Under the pieces are notes generated by a model, which saw only the letters and a list, made by a program, of their open reading frames with translations, was not told where the DNA came from and ran no database searches. 64,000 nucleotides of DNA from Persicobacter diffluens (GTDB taxonomy: Bacteria > Bacteroidota > Bacteroidia > Cytophagales > Cyclobacteriaceae), in assembly GCF_036244895.1 (NCBI RefSeq), contig NZ_BQKE01000001.1, forward strand, positions 1,798,001 through 1,862,000, in the 5' to 3' direction. The position numbers and the translations under genes were made by a program. Below, piece after piece: positions 42,304 to 51,488 of this stretch. Every line of letters begins with the position of its first letter. Position 1 is the first letter of the stretch.

Positions 42304-43023
42304 CTATTTCGCCAATCTCAACGCATCGGCATAACTATCCGGAAAATCAGATTGAATGACGCCCTGTGCAGCTTTTTCTACATCATAGGTAAACCGGACA
42401 AATTCCACTTTTAAGCTGTCCGGATTTTTGGGATCCAATTCATCAAATTCCACTAACACACAGCAACCCTGAGTATTCCGGTCTTTGGGTTTTCCGACCG
42501 AACCGATATTGATCACATGCTTGAAAGTATCGCCTGTCGGGATGATACGATGATAGGGCTTATGGGTGTGTCCGCAAAGGATCAGGTCAGCTTGCGTGCT
42601 ATGCATCATTGCCAGCACTTCTTCTTCCGGATAATCTTCCAACAGATAATCGTTAATGGCTTTTACACTACCATGCACCAATTCCATCCGGAAAACTTTT
42701 TCTCCTTCACCGAATTGCAAGGTCATTTGACGAGGCAACTGTTGCAGGAATTTTCGCTGGTTTTCTCCTAATAATTGTTGGGTGATGCCGGCATTGCCTT
42801 TATCTCCTTTGAGATCTTTCAGTTGCGCTTCATCATGATTGCCCATGATGGTTGGGATTTTATTGCTTTGAATATAATCCACAATTTGATTTGGCCAGAC
42901 ATTATAGCCCACTAAATCCCCCAGACAATAAATCCCATCGGGTTGAATTTCCGCTACTTTGTGTAGGAAAGCCTCAAAGGCAGGAAGGTTGGCGTGTATA
43001 TCAGAGAAGAAAATGATTTTCAT
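42304..43023 (-). CDS. Metallophosphoesterase (YfcE/MJ0936 type)
   Basis: A 239-residue calcineurin-like phosphoesterase. The five metal-binding blocks are all visible: SDIHANLPAFEAF at the N-terminus, LGDLVGYNVWPN near 36, GNHDEAQ near 61, an HGS element near 118, and LCGHTHKPYHRI near 149 with a following GSVGKP. Likely phosphodiesterase activity on an unknown substrate. The ATG is one base after the stop of the rhomboid gene, so it is the last gene of a four-gene minus-strand operon. Confidence 0.92.
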   Translation of the reverse strand: MKIIFFSDIHANLPAFEAFLHKVAEIQPDGIYCLGDLVGYNVWPNQIVDYIQSNKIPTIMGNHDEAQLKDLKGDKGNAGITQQLLGENQRKFLQQLPRQMTLQFGEGEKVFRMELVHGSVKAINDYLLEDYPEEEVLAMMHSTQADLILCGHTHKPYHRIIPTGDTFKHVINIGSVGKPKDRNTQGCCVLVEFDELDPKNPDSLKVEFVRFTYDVEKAAQGVIQSDFPDSYADALRLAK

Positions 43024-43024
43024 A

Positions 43025-43630
43025 TTAGCTCAATTTTGAAATGATAGATTTATCGTGTGGATTCGGCGGGATATTGTTCCCGTTTTTCTTTGCCAGCATA
43101 AAGCCAAAGATGGATCCGCAAATGCCACCGATAATGTGGGCGGTATGACTGATGTTATCCTGCTGATAGATGGACAAAAATTCCTGTCCAAGATAGAGGA
43201 TGCTTACCAGAATAAAGGTCAGGGGAATATGTCCGCGGCGGTAGTTCACGATCGAGCTCAACAGAATCATCATAAATACAACACCACTGGCGCCTCTTAA
43301 TCCCGTATCGAACATTAAAATATTGAAGATGCCGGTAAAAAGGCCGGTCATCAGGATCATGACCATTAGTCGGTAGGGTCCGTATTTTTCTTCCAGTAGT
43401 GGCCCCAGCAATAAAATGTATAACATATTACTGATCAGATGGGTGGCATCGGCATGTCCGAAAATGTGGCTGAAGATTCGGAAATAGTCCAGCGGATCAA
43501 AAAAATTGAAAGTTCCGCTGACCGAAAAAAGATAAACCATCAGCTGAGGAAGGAAAGCCTGTAAAACCAAAACCAGCAGACAGATGCTGGAAAAGCCAAT
43601 GGTGATCGGTGCGTTATTATAAATTTTCAT
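43025..43630 (-). CDS. Rhomboid-family intramembrane serine protease
   Basis: A 201-residue six-helix membrane protein. The catalytic Ser lies in GLRGASGVVFMM near residue 114, the partner His in HTAHIIGGICGSIFG near 164, and the HIFGHADATHLISNMLYILLLG loop carries the conserved H and N. The 14-base overlap with the next upstream gene (TVP38-like) indicates co-translation. Natural substrates are unknown. All catalytic residues are in place. Confidence 0.9.
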   Translation of the reverse strand: MKIYNNAPITIGFSSICLLVLVLQAFLPQLMVYLFSVSGTFNFFDPLDYFRIFSHIFGHADATHLISNMLYILLLGPLLEEKYGPYRLMVMILMTGLFTGIFNILMFDTGLRGASGVVFMMILLSSIVNYRRGHIPLTFILVSILYLGQEFLSIYQQDNISHTAHIIGGICGSIFGFMLAKKNGNNIPPNPHDKSIISKLS

Positions 43631-44312
43631 GTGTTTGAGTGATAGCTTTGGAAATCATCCGGCTTAAACCTAATACCGAAATGATAATCAGTCCCAAGAT
43701 AATCCATTGTTGCCAGCCGGAAAAAGGATCTGCCAATAAAGCCTCTAATTGATTGGCCTGAATGCCGACATAGATCACCAGCAAAGTGCGGGGCAACATG
43801 CCGATGGCTGCTCCCCAAAAGAAAGGGCGAAGACGGGCACCGGCAATGGCCAGCAGAATATTACTGACTGCGAAAGGAAGCACCGGGGAAAGCTTGGTCA
43901 GAATGACCAGCTGCAATTCCTGATGTTGTAAGCGGTCAAGGATCAGACGGGCCTGTGGGTGCTCCCGCAGGCTATTGGTGAAATTTCCATGGTCCAGCTT
44001 TTGAGCGGTGAAATAGCACAATACGGAGGCCAGCAGATAGGAAGGAACAATGAAAAAAATCGCCTTCCAGCCTAAAAGGTATCCGCTGATCAGTGCAATG
44101 AGGGTGGTGGGCGTCAGGGCGAAAGCCATGGTGATTACCGTCAGGGCATAAAACAATAACCACTGTGACCAATCGAATGCCCGAAGGGTGGCTTCATTTT
44201 GCAACACCAATACCGATGCTGTCCCGCTAAAGATCAGCGGCAGCGCAGTAAGTCCTAAGGCAAAACCCAGAGAGGCACCATTGGCCCGAAGTATTTTGAA
44301 AATTTCTTTCAT
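43617..44312 (-). CDS. TVP38/TMEM64 (DedA-superfamily) membrane protein
   Basis: A 231-residue protein with about six membrane segments. The core FALTPTTLIALISGYLLGWKAIFFIVPSYLLASVLCYFTAQ (about 65-105) and the re-entrant LVILTKLSPVLPFAVSNILLAIAGARLRPFFWGAAIGMLPRTLLVIYVG (about 135-182) form the VTT/SNARE-associated domain. Family members are linked to lipid scrambling or transport of undecaprenyl phosphate. It lies between the spermidine-synthase-like gene (one base gap) and the rhomboid gene (14-base overlap). Confidence 0.88.
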   Translation of the reverse strand: MKEIFKILRANGASLGFALGLTALPLIFSGTASVLVLQNEATLRAFDWSQWLLFYALTVITMAFALTPTTLIALISGYLLGWKAIFFIVPSYLLASVLCYFTAQKLDHGNFTNSLREHPQARLILDRLQHQELQLVILTKLSPVLPFAVSNILLAIAGARLRPFFWGAAIGMLPRTLLVIYVGIQANQLEALLADPFSGWQQWIILGLIIISVLGLSRMISKAITQTHENL

Positions 44313-44313
44313 A

Positions 44314-45864
44314 TTAATAAAGCTCCCATCGTCCGTCCAGGTAATATTTATAGAGGGTCGGGTGGTGGAGGTAATTCGGTTTTACCTGACTCAAATCTTC
44401 CTTAAAAACGGATTTCCCGAAGGCCATCATCATCAGCATGGCACTTTGATTGAACCAATGGGTATGCTCATCCGGATAATCTAAACGACCGAAAGCTTCC
44501 TTCATTTTTTCTTGCGGGATGTTTTTACTACCCAAAATCCAACCCCATTCTCCAAGGGTAATCAGATGGGTGTGGTAAGGCAAAGTATTAAAGCCTGCCT
44601 GCTGAAAACTGAGATCAATGCAGTGAAAAGCTTTCTCTGCATAATAGGGACTTCCGGCTTGAGTAACCAATAAACCATCGGGTCTTAAGTGCTTGTAACA
44701 CAACTTATAAAACTCCACACTGTAAAGTCTTCCAATATCCACATTTTTCGGGTCGGGAAGGTCCACGATAATTCCGTCATAATAATTTTGATGGTCAGCC
44801 AAAAAGGTGTAACCATCACCATTAATGACCGTCACCCGTGGATCCTTCATGGCATTCTGATTGATCTCCGCCATCACCGGATGTTCCATGGCCAGCTCGG
44901 TCATGGCCGGATCAAGATCCACCAGTGTAATATTTTGTACCGAAGGATATTTTAAAACTTCGCGTACTGCACAACCATCACCACCGCCAAGGATCAAAAT
45001 ATCTTTGGGTTGTTTCAACTGTGAAAGCATGGGGTGCACAATCGCCTCATGATAGGGCACTTCATCTAAAGTGGAAAGCTGTTGGTTACCGTTCAGGAAT
45101 AGCCAGTATTCCCCTTTGTTCTCCGTCATCACAATTCGCTGATAATTCGTTTGCTGATCGAAAATCACGCGGTCCGCATATCGCTGTTGCTCCCCGTAAG
45201 CGATAATATCGCCGGCCTTCCATAGCCCCAGTCCCCAACAGGCCATTACGAACAGGGAAGCCAGTCTTAATTTTTTCAAGTGCCCGGATTTCAAATGTCC
45301 TTTTAGTAAGTAAAATAACCAAAAGGCTACGGCAAAGTTGACCATTCCCAAAACAAAGGGAGTGTAAGTAAGTCCCAAATAGGGGCGGCCAATAAAAGCA
45401 AAGAAAATTCCACCCAACAAGCTGCCATAATAATCATTCTCCATAATGTTGGAGACATTCACTTTCAGCTCCTCATAGGCATCGTTCATCCGAATTACCA
45501 AAGGAATCTCCATACCGATGAGTAATCCGATCACAATACTAAGACCGTAAATCACTACAGCAGTCAGGGCAGGAAACAGGCTGATGCCATAGGCAATGAG
45601 GGAAGCGAAGGTCACCAAAAAACTCAGGATGTACTCCAGGGAGATAAAAGTAGCCAGCAGATCCTCATCAAACCTACGGGATATTCGCGACCCTAATCCC
45701 ATGGCAAAAAGCATCAGGGAGACAATCAGCGTAAACTGAATCACAGAATCCCCCAAAAAATAGGAGGCGAGGGTGGACAAAACATATTCCGCCACTATGC
45801 CGGAAAGGCCGGTAGCGAATAAGGCAATCTTTAAACTTCTGGAAAATATGGGATCTTTGGTCAT
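44314..45864 (-). CDS. speE: Membrane-fused spermidine synthase-like protein
   Basis: A 516-residue fusion. The N-terminal 220 residues hold seven membrane helices of the type found with some bacterial spermidine synthases. The C-terminal domain (about 235-500) is a polyamine aminopropyltransferase: LFLNGNQQLSTLDEVPYHEAIVHP, LILGGGDGCAVREVLKYP, VTLVDLDPAMTELA, VINGDGYTFL and DGIIVDLPDPKNVDIGRLYS contain the decarboxylated-SAM and putrescine-binding residues. It would transfer aminopropyl groups to a polyamine, perhaps at the membrane. It is the first gene of the speE-TVP38-rhomboid-phosphoesterase operon. The symbol follows the domain; the in vivo role is unproven. Confidence 0.85.
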   Translation of the reverse strand: MTKDPIFSRSLKIALFATGLSGIVAEYVLSTLASYFLGDSVIQFTLIVSLMLFAMGLGSRISRRFDEDLLATFISLEYILSFLVTFASLIAYGISLFPALTAVVIYGLSIVIGLLIGMEIPLVIRMNDAYEELKVNVSNIMENDYYGSLLGGIFFAFIGRPYLGLTYTPFVLGMVNFAVAFWLFYLLKGHLKSGHLKKLRLASLFVMACWGLGLWKAGDIIAYGEQQRYADRVIFDQQTNYQRIVMTENKGEYWLFLNGNQQLSTLDEVPYHEAIVHPMLSQLKQPKDILILGGGDGCAVREVLKYPSVQNITLVDLDPAMTELAMEHPVMAEINQNAMKDPRVTVINGDGYTFLADHQNYYDGIIVDLPDPKNVDIGRLYSVEFYKLCYKHLRPDGLLVTQAGSPYYAEKAFHCIDLSFQQAGFNTLPYHTHLITLGEWGWILGSKNIPQEKMKEAFGRLDYPDEHTHWFNQSAMLMMMAFGKSVFKEDLSQVKPNYLHHPTLYKYYLDGRWELY

Positions 45865-45949
45865 GTTGTAATTTTGCTCCTGCGCATAGGCGCGTATTTT
45901 GGCTCAAAATTATACAATTTATTGGTTCAGTTGCCATGATGGCCATGAT

Positions 45950-46166
45950 TAAAGTGCCATGATTAGAAGGATTAAAAGGATTTAGGGATTAAAGTTTGTG
46001 TTAATTCCCTGAATCCTTTAGATCCCATCACTCATTGTGCCAAGATAACACAGATGAACAGGAATAAAGGGTACCGGGTTAAAGTTTGTAGTAATCCTAT
46101 CAATCCGGTTAATCCTATTAATCAAGGCAATCAAGGCAATCAAGGCAATCAATCCTATTAATCAAG
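45950..46166. repeat. GGATTAA / AATCAAGGC low-complexity repeats
   Basis: A short-motif repeat zone: several GGATTAAA / TTAATCC words, with the exact unit AATCAAGGC three times in a row at about 46120-46148, flanked on both sides by AATCCTATTAATCAAG. It runs into the stop codon of the alcohol dehydrogenase fragment. Confidence 0.75.
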
Positions 46167-46292
46167 ATAGACCACCGTCTTCTGCTTCGATTGCTCACTA
46201 TGCGCCAGCGCCTCCAACATTTGTTCAAAAGGAAATTCAACAGGAGCAGGCACCAATAATTTTTGTCTGCTAACCGCTTCCATTAGTTTCAT
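46158..46292 (-). pseudogene. C-terminal remnant of a zinc-type alcohol dehydrogenase
   Basis: On the minus strand, 44 residues read MKLMEAVSRQKLLVPAPVEF and then FPFEQMLEALAHSEQSKQKTVVYLD. The spacing L-x(4)-PxxxFPxxxxxEAxxxxExxxxxGKxVxxx is the end of medium-chain quinone oxidoreductase/alcohol dehydrogenases. All earlier domains are missing, and the reading frame is fused out of frame to an acetyltransferase fragment on the 5' side. It is not functional. Confidence 0.65.
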
Positions 46293-46569
46293 TCTTGCGA
46301 TGGTGCATACTCAAATCTATATTGCCAATAATCCGTCCTTCATGCTCCGCTAGCAGGAGTAAATCATGTTGACCTTCCTGAAATTTTGAAATCCATTTCC
46401 CCTGTTCCTTGGGACTTGGTTGATATTCATCTTTGGTCAGTGGAATAGTTTGATTTTTCAGATAAGCCTGGATACAACCGGTGAGGGCCAGGGCATCTCC
46501 GGGATGAGCCTCCCTGATGGTGATTTTTATTCCGCTGGAAATTGGGCAGATGACAGGTTTGAATTTCAT
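46270..46569 (-). pseudogene. N-terminal fragment of a GNAT acetyltransferase
   Basis: A 99-codon frame. ITIREAHPGDALALTGCIQAYL and the LLLLAEHEGRIIGNIDLSMHHR segment match the first half of GNAT N-acetyltransferases (IRxAxxxDA...AExxGxIVGxxD). The acetyl-CoA loop and C-terminal half are missing. The last eight residues (KNETNGSG) come from out-of-frame reading of the dehydrogenase fragment, which overlaps it at 46270-46292. It is a truncated gene left by a deletion or recombination. Confidence 0.72.
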
Positions 46570-46757
46570 TCAAATTAAAATTATATCAAAAATTAAGGAA
46601 TTCAGGGAAGATCAGATTATTCAGGAGGGATTTTCGGGATTATAATTTCATTAAAGACAAAATATGCAATTGCATAATTTTAATACTAAATATTTTGATT
46701 TTAACTTAATCTGCAGAGGCATTTCGAAATAATTTTTACCCTAAGATCTGTTGGCTT

Positions 46758-47321
46758 ATGAAGAATTTTTTTCTGTTTACCTGTATATGCTCCCTTCTTT
46801 TTTCTTCCGCTTTCGCTCAAAATGAATGCGATGGCCTTGTGGATCGGGTGGAGGAAATGAACAGGCAGATTAACGAAAAAACCAATGAAATACAGCAACT
46901 AAATGCCAGTATTGCTTATTACAAAAATACCCTGAAGATCATTAATTCGAAAAAGGAAACTGAATGCAACGACGTTCTCTTTAAAATTAATAAAGTGACC
47001 GGCAATTCGAATTCCGGGGAGGTAAAGATAGAAGGGGTGGTGATTAACACCAAATTGGAGCGTTCTTTACAGGGTTCTTTTTCGGAAGTTTTTGATCCGC
47101 AGGGAAATGTCTCCACCTCCTATAAGATTGAGGTGGGCAATCAGAAACGATTAGCCGCCTTATATAAAGATGTTCCGGTGAAATTTTCAGCGGTTATTGA
47201 ACAATATGATTTAGATGCTCCAATCATAAATCTGTTGAAAATGAAATTCTATTCTTCGGTGGGTTACAAAAAAGATGATTTGATCGTGGTCTTCAGAAAT
47301 TTGGAGGTGGATTGGCGTTAG
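46758..47321 (+). CDS. Secreted hypothetical protein with coiled coil
   Basis: A 187-residue exported protein with signal peptide MKNFFLFTCICSLLFSSAFAQ. Residues 26-60 form a coiled coil (LVDRVEEMNRQINEKTNEIQQLNASI). A beta-rich domain follows (EVKIEGVVINTKLERSLQ, VPVKFSAVIEQYDLDAP, DDLIVVFRNLEVDW). No family is recognised. A bidirectional terminator follows, shared with the Lys/Glu-rich gene. Confidence 0.72.
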   Translation: MKNFFLFTCICSLLFSSAFAQNECDGLVDRVEEMNRQINEKTNEIQQLNASIAYYKNTLKIINSKKETECNDVLFKINKVTGNSNSGEVKIEGVVINTKLERSLQGSFSEVFDPQGNVSTSYKIEVGNQKRLAALYKDVPVKFSAVIEQYDLDAPIINLLKMKFYSSVGYKKDDLIVVFRNLEVDWR

Positions 47322-47339
47322 TCCATAATAGCTGCTAAA

Positions 47340-47373
47340 AAAAAGGGAAAACCGTTATAAGCTTTCCCTTTTT
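47340..47373 (+). terminator. Bidirectional terminator
   Basis: AAAAAGGGAAA (47340-47350) pairs with TTTCCCTTTTT (47363-47373), with A and T tracts on either side. It lies between the convergent secreted protein genes. Confidence 0.78.
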
Positions 47374-47411
47374 ATTATTTTGAAAATAGATTTTGAGCAT
47401 TTTTTAGGCAA

Positions 47412-48038
47412 TTATTCCCCTGCTAGTTCTCCCAAAACCTGTTGTGCTTTAGCTTTTTCCTGAGCTATTTCATTTTCCATTTCCGAAAGTTTCGCTTCCA
47501 CCTGGGAAAGAATTTCTTCTTTATCGCTGAGGTCCTTTTTGGAAACTTTGGAGTCCTTTTTCATTTCTTCTACCTTGGCCCGGGCTTCTTTCAATTTTGC
47601 CTTTCTTTCCTTTAGCTCCTTTTCGCTTTTGCTGATTTCGTCATTTAGTTGCGCTACATCTTTTTTGACTTTCGCACGCGCTTCTTCAGACCTGATTTTG
47701 CCAAATTCTTTCCCGCTTAATTCCCCTTTGTTTTTCCCATGGGCTTTTCCTTTATTGACCTCCTCCGCTTTGCCATTACCACCTTTGTGATTCTCTTTGG
47801 CTTCTAATCCAGCTTTTTTGTGTTCCTCGGATTTCCCCTTGGCTTTAGCCTTTTTTTCGGATTTATCCTTCTGTTTTCCTTTGCTGAATTCTTCCGCGGC
47901 TTCCTCTACAGTATCCTCTTCCTGTTTTAGCTCAGTTTTATTTTTTCCTTTTCCTTTCCCTTGGGAATTTCCCTGAGCCATAGCGCATACTCCAGTAAAA
48001 AGGAAAGAAAGGGTCAATAGGGTTAGTATCTTTCTCAT
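47412..48038 (-). CDS. Secreted Lys/Glu-rich coiled-coil protein
   Basis: A 208-residue exported protein of strongly biased composition. After a signal peptide (MRKILTLLTLSFLFTGVCAMAQ), a Gly/Lys-rich region (QGNSQGKGKGKNKTE) and repeated KxEE, KAKAKGK and GKNKGEL words are followed by a long coiled coil from about residue 120 (ARAKVKKDVAQLNDEISKSE...QVEAKLSEMENEIAQEKAKAQ). Likely a periplasmic or surface structural or nucleic-acid/metal-binding protein, but nothing is established. It forms an operon with the upstream small lipoprotein (two bases apart). Confidence 0.72.
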   Translation of the reverse strand: MRKILTLLTLSFLFTGVCAMAQGNSQGKGKGKNKTELKQEEDTVEEAAEEFSKGKQKDKSEKKAKAKGKSEEHKKAGLEAKENHKGGNGKAEEVNKGKAHGKNKGELSGKEFGKIRSEEARAKVKKDVAQLNDEISKSEKELKERKAKLKEARAKVEEMKKDSKVSKKDLSDKEEILSQVEAKLSEMENEIAQEKAKAQQVLGELAGE

Positions 48039-48040
48039 AA

Positions 48041-48262
48041 TTATATTTTCTGTAGTAATGAATCTACTTCCTGTAGTTGTTTTTCGGTTTTTTGGTGAAT
48101 TTTCTCAGTAGCAGTTTTTATCTCACTACTTACTTTTTCTACCTGTTCCTTTTGTTCTTCGCTAACAGGTGTAGATGATTCTTTTACCTCTTTTTTACCT
48201 TCCTGACTTCCGCAAGCTGCTAAAGCAAGGCAAAATAGGCCCATTAAAAATATGTTTTTCAT
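48041..48262 (-). CDS. Small coiled-coil lipoprotein
   Basis: A 73-residue lipoprotein: signal peptide MKNIFLMGLFCLALAACGSQ with lipobox LAAC and Cys17. The rest is a charged helix (VSEEQKEQVEKVSSEIKTAT...IHQKTEKQLQEVDSLLQKI). Its length and heptads recall Braun-type lipoproteins without the terminal Lys motif. It lies two bases upstream of the Lys/Glu-rich protein gene, so they are probably co-expressed and may interact through coiled coils. Confidence 0.78.
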   Translation of the reverse strand: MKNIFLMGLFCLALAACGSQEGKKEVKESSTPVSEEQKEQVEKVSSEIKTATEKIHQKTEKQLQEVDSLLQKI

Positions 48263-49209
48263 AAGTAAATTGGTTGGTGATTATTGGTGTTAATTAGGTA
48301 TTTAGCGCATAATAGATTTAAAAAACATTAAAAACAATATTTTTTTAATCTACATCTAATCATTTTTAGAGGTTACTACTGTTGAATATCCTTTTCAATA
48401 TCATGAAGGAAAGCCTTCTGAGCTAATACGAATACCATAAAGATTGAGGAACCATAATGAATGGTGGAGTAAAAATGGAATTCGCTTTAGAATCCCAGTA
48501 CCAACAGGAACAGATATAGAAAAATTTTCTGTCTAATTGGTTGGAAAAACAAACAGCTGAGAGCTTTTATGGAAATATGTAAAATAACGGTTCGTGAAGG
48601 AGCAGTTTTTCACTATGCCTTTGAAAGGTGATTTTTAATTGTTGAGATTTTCCTGTTGTAGAATTTTTCTTTTTTACACTTTTCTAGCTGATTATCAAGG
48701 GGAAGGATTGGTGATTCAAAACAAAAGACCTTCCATTCCCTCAAAGAGGTTGATGTTTCCGACAGGGCTGGTTCCACCAATAACCACTCAATACCGGTGG
48801 GATTTTATTATGGATTACCGGTAGGCCAAAGGTCGGCTCCATTTCGGAAATCGACTCACTATTGGGGGAGTTTCAGCCCAAATCGCGCGGAAATGATAAT
48901 GATATCCGGATTTCTGATGCTCATCAACACCCGTCTGAAAAGGCGGTATATAATTCGGGCTATACGTTCTGGGGCTTTTGCAGTCACCATTTTGTTTGGA
49001 GGACCACATCTTATCTGCTTTTTTACCGGCCAGTCCTCCTTTTTTTGGTGATTAACTGCCGGGGCATGGGCATTCATTGCCCTAAGGCGGTTCCTTTTGT
49101 TTTCGGTACTAATAACGGCCAGGTGGCTGTGGAGTTATTTTATTCCGGCTCCGCTTTTTGGGATTTCCATGCTTTGATAGTCGTGGAGGCAAAGCACCAT
49201 AGATTTCTA
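48263..49209. other. 950-base stretch without an intact gene
   Basis: Several short overlapping frames occur on both strands without consistent starts. The best protein-like trace is on the minus strand at about 48860-49030 (KAPERIARIIYRLFRRVLMS then IRNPDIIIISARFGLKLPQ), followed in another frame by VSRFPKWSRPLAYR, suggesting a decayed gene. I cannot name it. No MITE copy is evident. Confidence 0.45.
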
Positions 49210-49254
49210 AATAAAAACACCCTCCCGCATATCGAGGAAGGGTGTTTATTTTTG
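49210..49254 (-). terminator. Terminator-like hairpin
   Basis: AATAAAAACACCCT (49210-49223) pairs with AGGGTGTTTATT (49239-49250), with T and A tracts beyond. It could terminate a transcript on either strand, including the gene lost from the preceding stretch, and lies about 240 bases beyond the sulfatase stop. Confidence 0.7.
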
Positions 49255-49494
49255 GAAAAATTAATTTCCTTTTTATATCCATCCCATTCCCATGGGCCTG
49301 TGAATGTTGCAGTGAATTAATTATCTAAAGAAATGCCTCATGCATGAATATTCCCTTTTCATAGAACCGATTGTACGTTTCGTTTGGTAATACTGAAAGG
49401 TTTTCTCCTCAATTAATGAAAGCATCCAGAGGCTTGCTTTATTTTTTTAGCAATTGACGGAGGTCCAAAACCTCTAGATTATGCTCCAATTTTT

Positions 49495-51315
49495 TTAAGA
49501 GTTGGAAGGGATTGCACTGATATAGATATAGTAAACACCATATTTTTCATTTCCCTCTATAAAGTCAGCGGTCAGGAAATTACGGCCCTTTTCCAGCTCA
49601 ACAATGCAATCAATGGCCTCGTCTTCTTCGCTAATAGATTTTACCAAATTGTGCGTTCCAATACTGATGTTGACCTTTTCAGGTTTTATTGCTCGGTATT
49701 GAAAATGATTTTTGGGGTTTTCTGCAGGCACACCCCAAATTTTTCCCGGGCATTCTTTTGGCCATCGTCTACAAGAAATCTGGTATTTTCCTTTACGGTG
49801 AACATCCAGTGCAAATCGGTTATTGGTGTTTTTCATACCTTCAGCGACTTGTTCACTTTTCCATATCCCGCGGTCCGTTCCCATGGCGTGCTGTATGGTC
49901 AGTACTACTTCCTCCTGTTCTGGATGTCCCACTAAAGGAGCCGGAAGCTGCTGATAGGGCATGGCCGTTTTGGTGGCTTTCATAAAAGCCTCATTTTCCG
50001 CTTTTAATTGCGCTACCATCTCAGGCTGTTGTTGATATATGTCCTTGAGCTGAAGGGAATCCTCCGTAATGTGGTATAATTTTTTACCATGCAGCAAGCG
50101 CCATTCATTTTTCAGAATGGCGCTTCCTTGCCAATCATCCGGAGCAGCTGGATCCTGACGGTGGTGGATGAATACCGAGCGGTCAATGTCTTTCTTTTTC
50201 TGTAACAAGATCTCAGATAGATCGATACCATCAAGGTAAGCCGTTTCTTCAGGAGTAAAATCACAAAGTTGAGCAAGGGTCGGTAATAAATCCACATGGG
50301 CCGCCAGCTGATTACTTTCAAAGCCTGCCTCGATTCCACCTTTTGGCCAGCGAATATAGAATGGTACCCGGTGCCCGCCTTCTTCTTTATTGGATTTATT
50401 GCCACGGAAACCTTTATTGAAACCCATGTTTTTTTCATAACTGTAGCCATACTGGGTGCCGTTATCGGTCATGAAAATTAGGATGGTATTGTCTGCCAAA
50501 CCACTTTCTTTTAAGTATTGATCCAATTTGCCAAAGTTCTCATCAATATTGGCGATCATTCCTAAATATGCCGCGCTGATAATTTGCTTGCCTTCATACT
50601 TTTCATAGGGTTGCTTATATTTATCCGCCACTATTAAGGGGGAGTGGGGAGCATTGGTGGCCAGGTAAATGAAAAAGGGTTTGTTTTGGTGGTTTTCAAT
50701 ATGGCGAATGGTTTCCTGAAACCAAACATCGGTACAATAGCCGGTAAATTTTTTGGGTTGGTTGTTTTCGAAATAAGTATCATTGAAATACGTATTCCCC
50801 CAATAGTCGGATAATTCTCCCACACCTCCGGAAAGGTGTTGTAGGGAATGATCAAAGCCCACATCGGTCGGGCGCACTGGAAAGTTATCTCCCAAATGCC
50901 ATTTACCAAAGTGGGCGGTGTGATACCCCTGAGCCCTGAAAACATCCGCAATGGTGGGGAATTCCCTTTGTATAGCATCCCGGCCTTTAAAAGTGGCCCA
51001 GGCTCCATTGCGCACCGGGTATTGTCCGGTGATGATGGCCGAACGGGTGGGGGTACAAAGGGGACTCACATGGAAATTACTTAGCCCCGTGGATTCCGCT
51101 GCAAATTTATCCAAATTGGGGGTTTTGAGATATGGGTTACCATGGTAACTCAAATCACCAATTCCCTGGTCGTCTGTCATAACGATAATGACGTTCGGTT
51201 TATTGGGTTTTGAGATTTGATGGCAGCCGGTAAGAATCATGACTGCCGGAAGTAAAAATGCAAAAAAGCAGAGGCTGTTTTTTTTGTAAGTCTTTAAGAA
51301 TAAATAGGGATTCAT
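49495..51315 (-). CDS. Lipoprotein sulfatase (arylsulfatase family)
   Basis: A 606-residue type I sulfatase. The N-terminal hydrophobic stretch ends in the lipobox ILTGC (Cys31), so it is a membrane-anchored periplasmic or surface lipoprotein. The core has VIIVMTDDQGIGDLSYHG (metal-binding Asp pair) and the formylglycine motif SPLCTPTRSAIITGQYP with Cys87 in CxPxR. AHFGKWHLG near 134 and TDNGTQYG near 283 complete the active site. A C-terminal region of about 110 residues beyond the catalytic domain looks like an added beta-domain. Cys-type sulfatases need the radical-SAM maturase anSME, which is not in the window. Likely target is a sulfated polysaccharide. Confidence 0.93.
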   Translation of the reverse strand: MNPYLFLKTYKKNSLCFFAFLLPAVMILTGCHQISKPNKPNVIIVMTDDQGIGDLSYHGNPYLKTPNLDKFAAESTGLSNFHVSPLCTPTRSAIITGQYPVRNGAWATFKGRDAIQREFPTIADVFRAQGYHTAHFGKWHLGDNFPVRPTDVGFDHSLQHLSGGVGELSDYWGNTYFNDTYFENNQPKKFTGYCTDVWFQETIRHIENHQNKPFFIYLATNAPHSPLIVADKYKQPYEKYEGKQIISAAYLGMIANIDENFGKLDQYLKESGLADNTILIFMTDNGTQYGYSYEKNMGFNKGFRGNKSNKEEGGHRVPFYIRWPKGGIEAGFESNQLAAHVDLLPTLAQLCDFTPEETAYLDGIDLSEILLQKKKDIDRSVFIHHRQDPAAPDDWQGSAILKNEWRLLHGKKLYHITEDSLQLKDIYQQQPEMVAQLKAENEAFMKATKTAMPYQQLPAPLVGHPEQEEVVLTIQHAMGTDRGIWKSEQVAEGMKNTNNRFALDVHRKGKYQISCRRWPKECPGKIWGVPAENPKNHFQYRAIKPEKVNISIGTHNLVKSISEEDEAIDCIVELEKGRNFLTADFIEGNEKYGVYYIYISAIPSNS

Positions 51316-51488
51316 GTTTAAAAAATTTTGAAAATAAAGGTTTAAGCCTAGGAATTTCTACCAGAAAATTAACTGCATTATATTGCAGTATTGGGAACAA
51401 AGGCGCCGAATAGTGGGGAGGAAAAGCTTTTTCTTTAGCGGAGTAGCCTAGTTTCAATTTTTTTGTACTGAAAAAAATTTGGATTAGA

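Noticed and set aside
46081..46170. Possible CRISPR-like array in the AATCAAGGC repeats
   Set aside because: Units are only nine bases long with no spacers, and no cas genes are present.
48639..49320. Several plus-strand ORFs of 61-152 codons
   Set aside because: They overlap each other in different frames, end in a terminator hairpin and show no consistent protein similarity.
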